This document shows, piece after piece, positions 11,997 through 22,400 of a DNA stretch of 64,000 nt. This stretch comes from Erythroxylum novogranatense. Taxonomy: Eukaryota; Streptophyta; Magnoliopsida; Malpighiales; Erythroxylaceae. The notes below the pieces were generated by a model that saw only the letters and a program-made list of their open reading frames with translations, was not told the DNA's origin and did not search any database. The stretch spans positions 22,386,847 to 22,450,846 of the forward strand of contig CM057230.1 of assembly GCA_029891385.1 (NCBI GenBank), written 5' to 3'. The translations under genes and the position numbers were made by a program. Each line of letters opens with the position of its first letter. Position 1 is the stretch's first letter.

Positions 11997-13925
11997 TGTT
12001 AGGACCCAATCCGAAAACCGAAACCCAACCGGAAAAGCGGAAACAAAAACGGAAACAAAGAGGTGGAACGAACAAAAGCGGAGCGAAGAACAAATCGGAT
12101 TACGAAGCGAACGTAGAAAACATAATCATACATCGCAAAGCAAAGTGGAGCAAAACGGAAAGAAAAAGTAGCGAAGCGAAACGAATACGAATCAAACAAA
12201 CGAAATCGAAAAGCGAATAAACAAACGGATCAAAGCAAAATCAAATACCGAGACAAGCGTAAACGGATCCGACATCCGATAACATACATCTTAACAAACG
12301 AACGCGTTGGAAACCCAGACTATGACATATCTAAAATCCGGTATAATTTTTTTTCTTTTTCTTTCTTTTTCTTTGATATTCATTTTATTCCATCTCAAAC
12401 TAAAACGATTTTTCCCATCTTTGCAAAATCATATCTTTTAATCCTCTAAATCTTATTTTTCTTTCTTTCCAATTTGTTTATAAAACGAAAATTCGGCAGC
12501 ATAACGACTACCTTTGACCTAACCCAAAACCTGCAAGGGTTCAAAATACACTTCTTTATATGATTTGTAGCCCCATGTCTTAATTTTATTTTTCCTCAAG
12601 AATCACTGCAATCGGATCATCACAGATCCCGAATTTTGCAAAATACTGAACCATATTCAGAAAATGAGTCAACTCACTTTGATTAAATTAATCACCCTTA
12701 ATTAAATCTCAAAAATTCATAATTCCCATAAGGATGTAGATAATTGTCTTAGGAATCCAACGTCACAAGAATCAAGTCAATCGGATGTCGGACGGAAAAG
12801 ATATAAGCAAAATAGTGAACAAAGGTCGGATTGGAGGAGAAAGCAACGAGGAAATCAAAACGGCGTCGCATGAAGGGGGTCTGAAAACGACGCTGCATGA
12901 AGCAAAACGCGAGCGTACTAAGGAGGCGAAACAAGAAACGACGTCGCAGTAAGGACGGAGGAACGACGTCGCACTGGGCGTTCGCCCTCGCGAGGGCAAG
13001 CGACTTGCATCCAGAGAGCCCGAACTCGCCCTCGCGAGCCCGCCTAGGTGCGACGGGCCAGTGCGAGTTTAAACCTTATTTTTTTCCACATAAGTAATTC
13101 TCAAATTTTCAAAATTCATAACTTCTCACTCAGAACTCCAAAAATTGCAAATTTGATATCTATAGAAAGCTTGAAGGAAGCTCTACAACTCCCATGAGAA
13201 ATCAAAAATCAATTCTGTCTCTAAACTGATCACTTTTCTAGTCAAAGATTTTGTCCAAATTAATATATCCTTAAACAAAGACTCAACTTTGAAAATTTGT
13301 ATTTTTAACTCCAAAGTCCAATCATGTCATATTTTATATCGATGCGAAGATCAGAAAGTCACCTTCAACTTCCATGTAGGACATAAAAATCAATTTGACT
13401 CCTAAGGGAGTCCATTTTCCGGTCAAAGATTATGTCCTCTAATATTCATGCTAAAACCATAACATAAACTTGTAAAAATCATAACTTATTATTCCTTGAT
13501 CGAAAAATTGCATACTTTATGTCAAAATAAAGATCAAATCAAATCCTTCAATTTTCATGAAGAACTTCAAAGCTAAAATATCCTCTAACTAGGTAAATTT
13601 TCCAGTCAAAGCTTTGGGCATAAAATAAGTCAACCTATAACATACCTAAACTTTGACTGATCATAACTTTCACTCCCGAGATCGAAAAATTACAAACTTT
13701 TTAGCTACATAAAGCTCTTAACATAATCTACAAGTTTCATGTAGATCATTTTATCAAATTTTGCCTAAATCAAAAGTCAACCCTCAAAGGCCAAAAAGTC
13801 AAACTTTTCACAATTTTTCATCTTCTCACACTTTCTCTCTTTATTTCTTGATTTTCAATTTAATTTCAATCGACTCATCCACTTTTGAATATTTCTTATT
13901 TTCACTTAAAAATCGGGGTCCAACA
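11997..13925 (-). repeat. Element F 5' LTR, internally deleted
   Basis: The high-coordinate part (12556-13925) is like the 3' LTR. The low-coordinate part (11997-12555) is instead like the terminal part of the longer LTRs at 20300-20600 and 45848-46480, including the GGCAGCATAACGACTAC block. Compared with the 4.7-kb LTR at 45848-50550, about 2.8 kb in the middle is missing. A CpG-rich patch sits at 12860-13070. Confidence 0.7.
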
Positions 13926-14464
13926 GTAATAAACAACCTCACACATTCCCTCACGTGTTTCCCTCAAAATGATGTCACTCCCCTCGTGTTTAAGTCACGA
14001 CAATGACTTCCTCAAATAAGCTCACACACTCTTACCTTTTACCACTCAAGTGATGTCTTTAAAGTTACTTTTCGAAAATCAATTCAGTAAAACTAAGCAA
14101 ACAGCAAACAACATAAATTAATTGGAAATAACAAGTAAATCCTAACAAGAAATGAAATAAGAACAATTTTAGAAGCAAAGTAATGCATGGACAGAAATAA
14201 AACAATATGCTAATACACGGATGGAAAAGATGTGTATGCAACGATTTTTGTTTATAATTGAATAATATGAATGCAAGATTGTCCAATTCAATGTAATGGA
14301 AGCAAAGAAAGGTAGTAAACTAAGACTAAAAGAAAGACACTCAATATATTGTAAAACTCAACAAAACTTGAGAGCTCAAAGAACAAAATTCAAATCTACC
14401 CAAGGTTTAAAATAAACAACTCAACGTGTCTTTCAATTTTTTTCAACTATTGTTCTCTCTTTTT

Positions 14465-14705
14465 TCGGTACTATTTATTTTTTCAGTACTGTTCACTTTT
14501 TTGGTACAGTTCACTGTTTTTTTCTATTGTTAACTCCCTTTTTTCCCAATATTGTTCAATTTTTAGTACTATTCACGGGTATGGTACAATTACTGTTCAC
14601 GAGTAAGGTACATGTATTGTTCACGGGTACAGGTACGGTTGGGTACTATTCACAGGTATGGTCGGTACTATTCATGGGTACGGTATGGGTACTGTTCACT
14701 TTTTT
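14465..14705. repeat. Minisatellite, GTACTGTTCACGGGTAC-like
   Basis: About ten imperfect copies of a 15-20-bp word containing GTACTGTTCAC and GGGTACGGT, separated by T-runs on the left side. On the minus strand this reads GTGAACAGTACCC. Confidence 0.8.
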
Positions 14706-14766
14706 TAGGAAACAAATAAGAAAAACACAATAAAGATACGTATGAGTTCAATAGAATTAAACCAAA

Positions 14767-14778
14767 GCTCTGATACCA
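14767..14778 (-). other. Primer-binding site, initiator tRNA-Met
   Basis: GCTCTGATACCA on the plus strand is the exact complement of TGGTATCAGAGC. It lies 3 bp from the likely LTR end at 14782 (TGAAACGG). Confidence 0.75.
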
Positions 14779-14781
14779 AGA

Positions 14782-15475
14782 TGAAACGGAAACCCCAAGA
14801 AAACAAGGTTCTTGAAACCCCCTAATCCTATTGAATCAAAACCCTAATCTTTCTATTATAAGAACATGCTAGATCAAACCCCAAATCATAAGTTTGAGAC
14901 CCAATCCCAAAGAAATCAGAAATCAATTTACGTTGCAAGTACTTACTTATTGATGCAAATCAATTTCTTGAAGTAACCATGAAGACAGTCACGCCTCACT
15001 TGAAGAACTCAATTCTGAAATTTTATTCATCGTCCAATCTAGGGTTACAAGGATATAATAAGGTATAAATACCTTGACCAAATCCTAAGCCTAATAGAAA
15101 TGAGTTTGCAAGCCCATTTAATGAAAACTAGGCTAATCCCAACAAATCTAAGAGCATCTTGCCCATTGAACATAATCTGATCCAAGTCCTTTTAGGAATG
15201 AGCTAAACACATTAAAACAAATAAGTCTCAAAATAACCCAGACAAACAAAGCACATGCTACTAACTAAAAGAACAACCCATAAATAAGTCCTTGGGCCTA
15301 AAATAAGAGATAATAAATAATAAGTCCAAATTATAAAAAATGGGCCTAAATGGCTAAGTGCTAGCCTCTTCCAACGCCTCCTCTAATAAAGTCACAAGCT
15401 TAGGCGTGCCTTGGTGTTCCTTTATGGATGTTTCGGCCTCCTCATGTACTTGACTTGTGATTTCAACTTGAATTG
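14782..15475 (-). repeat. 5' LTR of an unclassified LTR element (minus strand)
   Basis: The low-coordinate end is set by the adjoining primer site. On the minus strand it has a TATA-like ggtaTTTATAcc near 15065-15074, followed about 40 bp later by an AATAAAA block (near 15020), as in a promoter/R region. The high end is uncertain and is placed where a plus-strand LTR fragment begins (TGTTAGAACCC). No matching second LTR is in the window. Confidence 0.5.
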
Positions 15476-16800
15476 TTAGAACCCGAACGCTTCTTAGAAG
15501 TTAGAACTGAAAATAAGAAAATTTTAGTGATTAGTCATGAGTAAAGAACAAATGAATGAAAATTCTTGAACCAAGAAATGATAGACAAAAGTAAAGCAGT
15601 GAATGAGAAATGTGGATAGATTCATATTTTGCCTTGGTGTTTTTAGTGGATAAGAGATTTTGAAATGGGAAGAATTAAGGAGAAAGTTTAGAAGTAGAAT
15701 GAAAGCAAAAATGAAGTTGAATTTGTGTAGTAAGTTGATAAAGAATATGTATATATGTGTATATTTTCTTATTGGTCTTCATGATTAATCATGGTTTATA
15801 AATTTTCTTTATAGATGATATTGATTTTGGAATGAAGTTGAGAATGAGGAGTAAATGAAATAGAAAAGGTGATCTTAGTATGATTTGTGTTAAGGAAAGA
15901 TTGTGAAATAAAATGGATGGTTGATCTGAAAAATGTTATGGAGTATACTTCAGTCTTTTAGCCACAACTTTTTCTCTAGTTATACAAATGAGATGATTCT
16001 TAATTTATATTAAACTAGAAACATATGGCTATATTTCCTATAAAGACATCAAATTTAAATTCTATCTTTAAGAATCTAAATTTTTTTCATGAAGTAGAGA
16101 ACTGGGTACAGTACATTGGATGAATGTAAATTCATGTTCTGAATTCGAGGGCAATTCTAGATCGATCTAGGCTATATTAGAGAAATTTGTCTTCTTAGAA
16201 GTTGTAGGTCTTTCTTTTAGCTTTCCAACGGTATATAGTATGGAATTTTTGTATTTCTAGGCTGAAAGTTATGGTCCTTATAATGGAAGATATATCTTTT
16301 ATCTTTTCGCTTCTATGTTTTGCTTCTTCTGTGTTTTGCTTCTTTTGCTTTTTGTTTCTTCTGTATTTTGCTTCTTTTGTGTTTTGCTTCTTCTGTCTTT
16401 TTGCTTCTTCTGTGATGACATCATATTCTTCTGTGTTTCTTCTGTGATGATGTTATCTTCTTCTGTGTTTTGCTTCTTTTGTGATGACGTCATCTTCTTC
16501 TGTGTTTTGCTTCTTCTGTCTTTTTGTTTCTTCTGTGATGACATCATCTTCTTATATGTTTTGCTTCTTCTGTTTTTTTTACCTAGCCTATCTTTTATTC
16601 CATTTTTGACCCTTAAAAAGATAAAATATGTCTTTGAGGTCTTCATAAAAGTTATAGATTTTAAAGTACTCTTTTGAACCATCTAAAGAACACTAAAATC
16701 CAATATTTGTAGGGAAAGTTATAATAATTTTTCCACTTCTTCTATCTTTTTCCATTCTTTTGTTTTTTCATTTGGTTTCATCTAATCCTATTGTTTGTGT
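15476..16800 (+). repeat. Tekay-like LTR fragment (plus strand)
   Basis: It shares an ordered series of blocks with the LTRs of element B (about 23380-23710): 'aaatgagatgattctt', 'aaactag.aa.atatggct', 'gagaactgggt.cag', 'gttgtag.tctttcttttagctt', 'ctaacggtat'. Identity looks moderate, so it is an older or different family. It starts TGTTAGAACCC and has lost its right part. It carries the minisatellite at 16299-16580. Confidence 0.6.
16299..16580. repeat. Minisatellite, TTCTTCTGTGTTTTGC units
   Basis: About twelve imperfect copies of TTCTTCTGTGTTTTGC and variants with TGATGACATCATC. Long open frames on both strands here come from the repeat and are not genes. It occupies the same place in this LTR as the GAGACGCAG repeats in LTR B. 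Confidence 0.85.
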
Positions 16801-16930
16801 TGGGTCCCAGACCCTCCACAATCAGTATTGTCCTCTTGGGTTATGGGCGGCAGTGTCCACACTCGTCGAACCCATGACCTCAAGGTTTTGCTGCACTCAG
16901 TGCACGCCTCCACTACCATTGAGCTAGGTA
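16801..16930 (-). mobile_element. Possible tRNA-derived SINE
   Basis: On the minus strand from 16930 downward, TAGCTCAATGGTAG resembles a Pol III A box. GGTTCGACGAG about 54 bp later resembles a B box. An AT-rich tail follows near 16740-16790. It abuts copia RNase H coding sequence at 16931. No other copy is in the window and target duplications are not clear, so a decayed LTR piece remains possible. Confidence 0.35.
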
Positions 16931-17061
16931 TCTAAGTTGCAGTCGATTATGGCTACATCAACAACATAAGCAGAATATGTTGCATCTACATGAGCTAGTA
17001 AGAAAGCAATTTAGTTGAAGTTGGTCATGGAGGAATTCGAGCACATACAAGAGACAATTTC
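16931..17061 (+). pseudogene. Element D copia RNase H, first part
   Basis: The frame reads SKLQSIMATSTT, a stop, then AEYVAST, a stop, and continues to EEFEHIQETIS. This is the conserved RNase H stretch of Ty1/copia polyproteins (..LQS.VA.STTEAEY..). Three stops (TAA, TGA, TAG) lie inside. It is cut after the codon for Ile-Ser and resumes at 33738 in frame (ISLFCDSQNALHLAKNP). The 5-bp ATTTC at 17057-17061 is repeated at 33738-33742. Confidence 0.85.
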
Positions 17062-20000
17062 TGTTGGGACCCGATCTCGGAACCGGATCCCAACCGAAAA
17101 ACGTAACGAAAATGGCCGAAACCAAAGCGAAATCAAATCGGATAAATAGAATCATTTTTATACATTCATATAAAGCAAAACTCATTTTATATACCAATTT
17201 TAGCAAAATCGAATAACGGCTTCATTTTACAAAACCCAAAACCTGCAATTGGCAAATGAACACTTCTATAATACCTAATCAAAACTCAAAATCATCGGAC
17301 TCTCCCGTCAGGAAACTTAGCATAAACAAACGCAATCCTATTTCTAAAACACTTCAATAATTCGCAATCCAAATAAAAAACATCCATATTCAAATTCCTT
17401 ATTCAATCCAACCACACCCAATCATATCTATATATAATCACAAGTCATATTCCATAATCACACAAGTTTTATATCTCCAATCCATACACAAGTCCAGAAT
17501 TCATTTACAAATCCCATAACTCATTTCCATACACAAATTCATATACATCATGAACTAAATACTTCGTAAACATAAATGGCTTTTCAAGCCATATACAAAT
17601 CAACACTAAAGTCCAAATTACTCAAAATCTAACTTATACAAATTACGAAAACATGCAAAAGTCGATCTGACGTCTTGACCGTCTTTCATCCAATCTCCTC
17701 CTCAAATACCTGGAGATGGGGATGAAAGGGGGGTGAGCTAGATAGCTCGTGGATAATATGCTTATACCATGAACAATAAGCAAAAACCTTGCAAAAACTC
17801 TTTTTCCCTTTTATAAAGCATTTCTTAACTTGAATTTCATCAATTGCTTATTTTTCAAACTGTTCACATCATTGAAAAACCTTCATAAACAGATTCCAAA
17901 ATTTTCATGGTTGAAAACTCAGTTTCACATTTCATAATTTCTCAAAAATTTTCATAAATCATAAACAATGTCACAACCATGAATGCATCACATTCCCAAT
18001 GTATCGCAACTATAAACAAAATCAAAATCACATAAAACATCAAACGGTTTGGGTCGGTCCAAAGCGGACGTCTCGCACATTCTCGCATAGCGGTCACTGC
18101 GTAGTGAAAAATGTACTACACCTTCCCGCATAGCGGTCTGGTGTAGCCGTGAACTTATGGGAGTCTGAAATCGGAACTCCAATGCCACTAACGGGTAGGC
18201 GGGAGAAGCCTTTAAAATCGAGACAGTGCACTGACTCTAACTTATGGGACCTAACCAAACCCACATAATGCATATCAACCTGAAAAAAATCGGAGTGCCC
18301 GAAGGCACATTTCGAAAACTTAATTTTTCATGTCGTGTCATACTAGACACATTCACATTCACAATTTCACATACATTCATATAGCCATTCAAATGCAAAC
18401 TCAATTCATCAATCAATCTCATCACAATTAAATTCATATATCAAAATGCACAATCATAATTCCAAACAAATTTCATTCACAAATTCCACCATTGCAAAAT
18501 CCCATAACCATTTCTCAAGCATTCAAATCCAAAGGATTTTTAAACCTCAAAGTCAAAGAATACATCAATTTCTCAAATGATTCGAAATATTCAAATAATA
18601 ATAAATTTAATAATTATTTCAAATTCGTAAAATCATTCCAAAAGTATTGAATTTAATCATTCGAAAAGCAAAATTTTCAAACATTTACATAAACAATGTT
18701 CTATAAACAACTCCAAAAGTATTCGGGAATCATAATTTTTCAAACATTTACATAAACCATATTTTATAATCAATTCCAAAAGTATTAGAAATCATAACTT
18801 TTTCCAAACATTTTCATAAACAAAGTTTTATAAACATTTTGCTTCTTGATTTTTGAAATCATTTAATTAGTTATATTTCAAAACATAAACATATTTAATC
18901 ATTCGAAACAATTTTTTCAAAATCATAGACAGTAAAATTAAGTAAATCCTTTCTTTCTTGATTTTTGAAATCATAAACAATAAAATTTTAAAACATTTCT
19001 CTTCTTGATTTTTTGAAAACATGAACAATAAAATTTTAAAACTTTTCTCTTCTTGATTTTCGAAAACACATAGTTAAATTCTCAATAAATCAAACACAAT
19101 GAATTCAAACAATTTAAGCAATTTCTTAAATCATTCCAAAATAATAAATTTAGTCATTTGAAATTATCAAATTAAACAATATTTTGAAATTAATAAATTA
19201 AAAATTATTTTTGCTTTCTTTATTTTTGAAACCACATGGATAACTCATAATTCAACTTATAAATATGGTACCCACTTCATATCCCATAATCATACACAAA
19301 TATATAACCTAAAACCATACATAAATTCATAATCCAAGTTCTTATACAAATTCATAAATCTACATATCACATCAAGTTATATAGCAAAACATATTCAATC
19401 TCAATTCATAAATTTAATCACATATTAATCAAATTCATAACAATGAATGCAATAATTTCTTTAAATCATAAACCAAACTTATTCAAATTCACAAAACACA
19501 TTTTCAAATTATTTAAATAATTGAAACCAGTGAATTTTATAATCCTTGCTTTTCTTAAAATCATTCCAAAACAAGGAATTTAATCTTTGGAAAATCATAT
19601 TTTCAAACATTTATTTAAACATTAATTTATAAAAAATTTGCTTCTTGAATTTTCAAATACACATACTTAACTTAAAAATCAATAAATAAACATACTACCC
19701 ACCTCGAATCGATACTAGAAGCTTGTCTAAAACGTCAATTTGCCCATAGCTTCTTTTCTTCTTCCAATTTAAAATCACCTAAACCAATTCACCCAAATTC
19801 AACATCATAAATAACATAATTACTCAAATTAAGCTTAGGAAACACTAATTTCTCATATATTCCAACTATCTAAATCATAAACTTCCAAAAACTCCAAATC
19901 ACAAAAAAAATTGGGCATAAACCCTAATTCACATCATCCAAAATTAATCCAATTAAAACATGCAATCCCCAAAATTGAGCTTAAAATTATCAAACCCACA

Positions 20001-20280
20001 CCATAATCAAGGTATCTAAACCAAAACTTCATTAAAAATCCAAAGCTCAAATTTTTTCTCTTACCTCTTTTCCTCTCAAATTTCAGATTTGCAAAGCCCC
20101 ATGGGAAACTTTCACCCTTTTCCACATTTTTCCTCTGGACTCTTTTTCAAAACCCTCTAGAAACCCAAGAAATTTCGAAACCCTACCTTTCCCTCTCTTC
20201 TTCTTTCTTCTTCTCCATGGCCGAAGTCTCTTCTCTTCTCTCTTATTCTCTTTATTTTCAACTTCCATTTCAATGCACTA
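17062..20280 (-). repeat. LTR of the F/Y/Z family (minus strand)
   Basis: It reads as an LTR ending at 17062 on the minus strand. It holds the conserved 'gagatggggatgaaagg' + GTGAGCT...AGCTC block (17710-17742) and AT-rich central sequence. A donor-like AG/GTGGGTAG lies on the minus strand near 19697-19704. 17220-17760 is repeated directly at 20540-21060. 17725-19020 is repeated in inverted orientation at 21105-22400. Confidence 0.65.
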
Positions 20281-21104
20281 ATTCACGTTAACTTTCATAA
20301 CCATACAAATCCGACATCCGAAAACTTAAACTTATCGCATTGGGAACCTAAGACTAAGGTCAATCCGAAACGGTATTAATTTCTTTCTTTCTTTCTTTCT
20401 TATTCATGTTTCTCATCTTTCATACAAACTTCTTATGCATGCAAATTCTCAATCCTCCGTCATTTTCTTATACATTCATATAAATCCCAAAACTCATTTT
20501 TATTTCAATTTTTAGCAAAAATTCGGCAGCATAACGACTACATTTTACAAAACCCAAAACCTGCAATTGGCAAATGAACACTTCTATAATACCCAATCAA
20601 AACTCATATCATCGGACTCTCCCGTTCGGAAACTCAGCATAAACAAACGCAATCATATTTCTAAAACACTTCAATAATTCGCAATCCAAATAAAAAATAT
20701 CCATATTCAAATTCCTCATTCAATCCAACCACACCCAATCATATCTATATATAATCACAAGTCATATTCCATAATCACACAAGTTTTATATCTCCAATCT
20801 ATACACAAGTCCAGAATTCATTTACAAATCCCATAACTCATTTCCATACACAAATTCATATACATCATGAACTAAATACTTTGTAAACATAAATGGCATT
20901 TCAAGCCATATACAAATCAACACTAAAGTCCAAATTACTCAAAATCTAACTTATACAAATTACGAAAACATGTAAAAGTCGATCTGACGTCTTGACTTTC
21001 ATCCGATCTCCTGCTCAAATACCTGGAGATGGGGATGAAAGGGGGGTGAGCTAGATAGCTGGTGGGTGATGTGTTTATATCTTGAACTATAAGCTGTCGT
21101 TGTG
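20281..21104 (-). repeat. Second partial LTR copy (minus strand)
   Basis: It runs from the 'ccgacatccgaaaac' block through a CTTT microsatellite (20383-20401) and GGCAGCATAACGACTAC to the stem-loop block at 21020-21062. It duplicates the end part of the LTR at 17062-17760 and is more complete at the 20300-20530 end. It is joined at about 21095-21105 to an inverted copy. Confidence 0.6.
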
Positions 21105-22400
21105 ATTTTGAAAAATCAAGAAGTGAAATGTTTTAAAAATTTATTGTTTATGATTTCGAAAAATCAAGAAAGAAAGGATTTACAAATTTTACTGTCTATG
21201 ATTTTGAAAATTGTTTTCGAATGATTAAATATGTTTATGTTTTGAAATATAACTAATTAAATGATTTGAAAATCAAGAAGCAAAATGTTTATAAAACTTT
21301 GTTTATGAAAATGTTTGGAAAAATTATGATTTACGAATACTTTTGGAATTGATTATAAAATATTGTTTATGTAAATGTTTGAAAAATTATGATTCGAGAA
21401 TACTTTTGGAGTTGTTTATAGAACATTGTTTTTGTAAATGTTTGAAAATTTTGCTTTTGAATGATTAAATTCAATGCTTTTGGAATGATTTTACGAATTT
21501 GAAATAATTATGAAATTTATTATTATTTGAATATTTGAATAATTTGAGAAATTGATGTATTCTTTGGCTTTGAGGTTTAAAAATCCTTTGGATTTGAATG
21601 CTTGAGAAATGGTTATGGGATTTTGCAATGGTGGAATTTGTGAATGAAATTTGTTTGGAATTATGATTGTGCATTTTGATATATGAATTTAATTATGATG
21701 AGATTGATTGATGAATTGAGTTTGCATTTGAATGGCTATATGAATGTATGTGAAATTGTGAATGTGAATGTGTCTAGTATGACACGACATAAAAAATTAA
21801 GTTTTCGAAATGTGCCTTCGAGCAATCCGATTTTTTTCAAGTTGATATGTGTTATTTGGGTTTGGTTAGGTCCCATAAGTTAGAGTCAGCGCACTGTCTC
21901 AATTTTAAAAGCTTCTCCCGCCTGCCCGTTAGTGGCACTGGAACTCCGATTTCAGATTTCCATAAGTTCACGGCTACACCGAATTGCTATGCGGGAAGGT
22001 GTAGTGCGTTATTCACGCCGCATTACAGGATCGCTATCGGGAATGTGCGATGCGTTCGCGTTGGATGACCCAAACCGTTTGATGTGTTATGTGATTTTGA
22101 TTTTGTTTATAGTTGCGATACATTGGGAATGTGATGCATTCATGGTTATGACATTGTTTATGATTTGTGAAAATTTTTGAGAAATTATGAAATGTGAAAT
22201 TGAGTTTTCAACCGTGAAAATTTTGGAATCTGTTTATGAAGGTTTTTCAATGATGTGAACAGTTTGAAAAATAAGCAATTGATGAATTTCAAGTTAATAA
22301 ATGCTTTATAAAAGGGAAAAGGAGTTTTTGCAAGGTTTTTTCTTATTGTTCATGGTATAAGCATATTATCCACGAGCTATCTAGCTCACCCCCCTTTCAT
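21105..22400 (+). repeat. Inverted LTR arm (plus orientation)
   Basis: It is the reverse complement of 17725-19020, the same length (about 1296 bp) and visibly very similar. The small open frame at 21683-21883 has its counterpart at 18237-18437 on the other strand. The arm stops at 22400, where element B begins. Confidence 0.8.

Larger units (their letters stand above)
9640..13925 (-). mobile_element. Element F: short-interior LTR element (minus strand)
   Basis: It consists of two LTRs around only about 580 bp. On the minus strand the 5' LTR is 13925 down to 11997. The primer-binding site GCTCTGATACCA (complement of TGGTATCAGAGC) is at 11981-11992. The interior runs down to 11416, with a polypurine tract at 11416-11428 (TGAGGGGGAAAAA on the minus strand). 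The 3' LTR is 11415 down to 9640, where element A interrupts it. The interior has no recognisable protein. About 10,097-11,415 and 12,556-13,925 are direct copies of each other. Non-autonomous by structure. Confidence 0.75.
13926..14781 (-). other. Leader-like interior of an unclassified LTR element
   Basis: This is AT-rich sequence downstream (minus strand) of the primer-binding site at 14767-14778. It contains a minisatellite at 14465-14705. No coding motif is found. The 222-bp open frame at 14065-14286 has no recognisable domain and I do not call it. Confidence 0.45.

Noticed and set aside
16299..16682. 120-127-aa open frames on both strands rich in Phe/Cys or Lys/Gln
   Set aside because: They are produced by the TTCTTCTGTG minisatellite and no domain is present.
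21683..21883. 66-aa frame MNLIMMRLIDELSLHLNG..., also found at 18237-18437 on the other strand
   Set aside because: Its conservation is explained by the inverted LTR duplication, not by selection on a peptide; it has no known domain and sits in LTR sequence.
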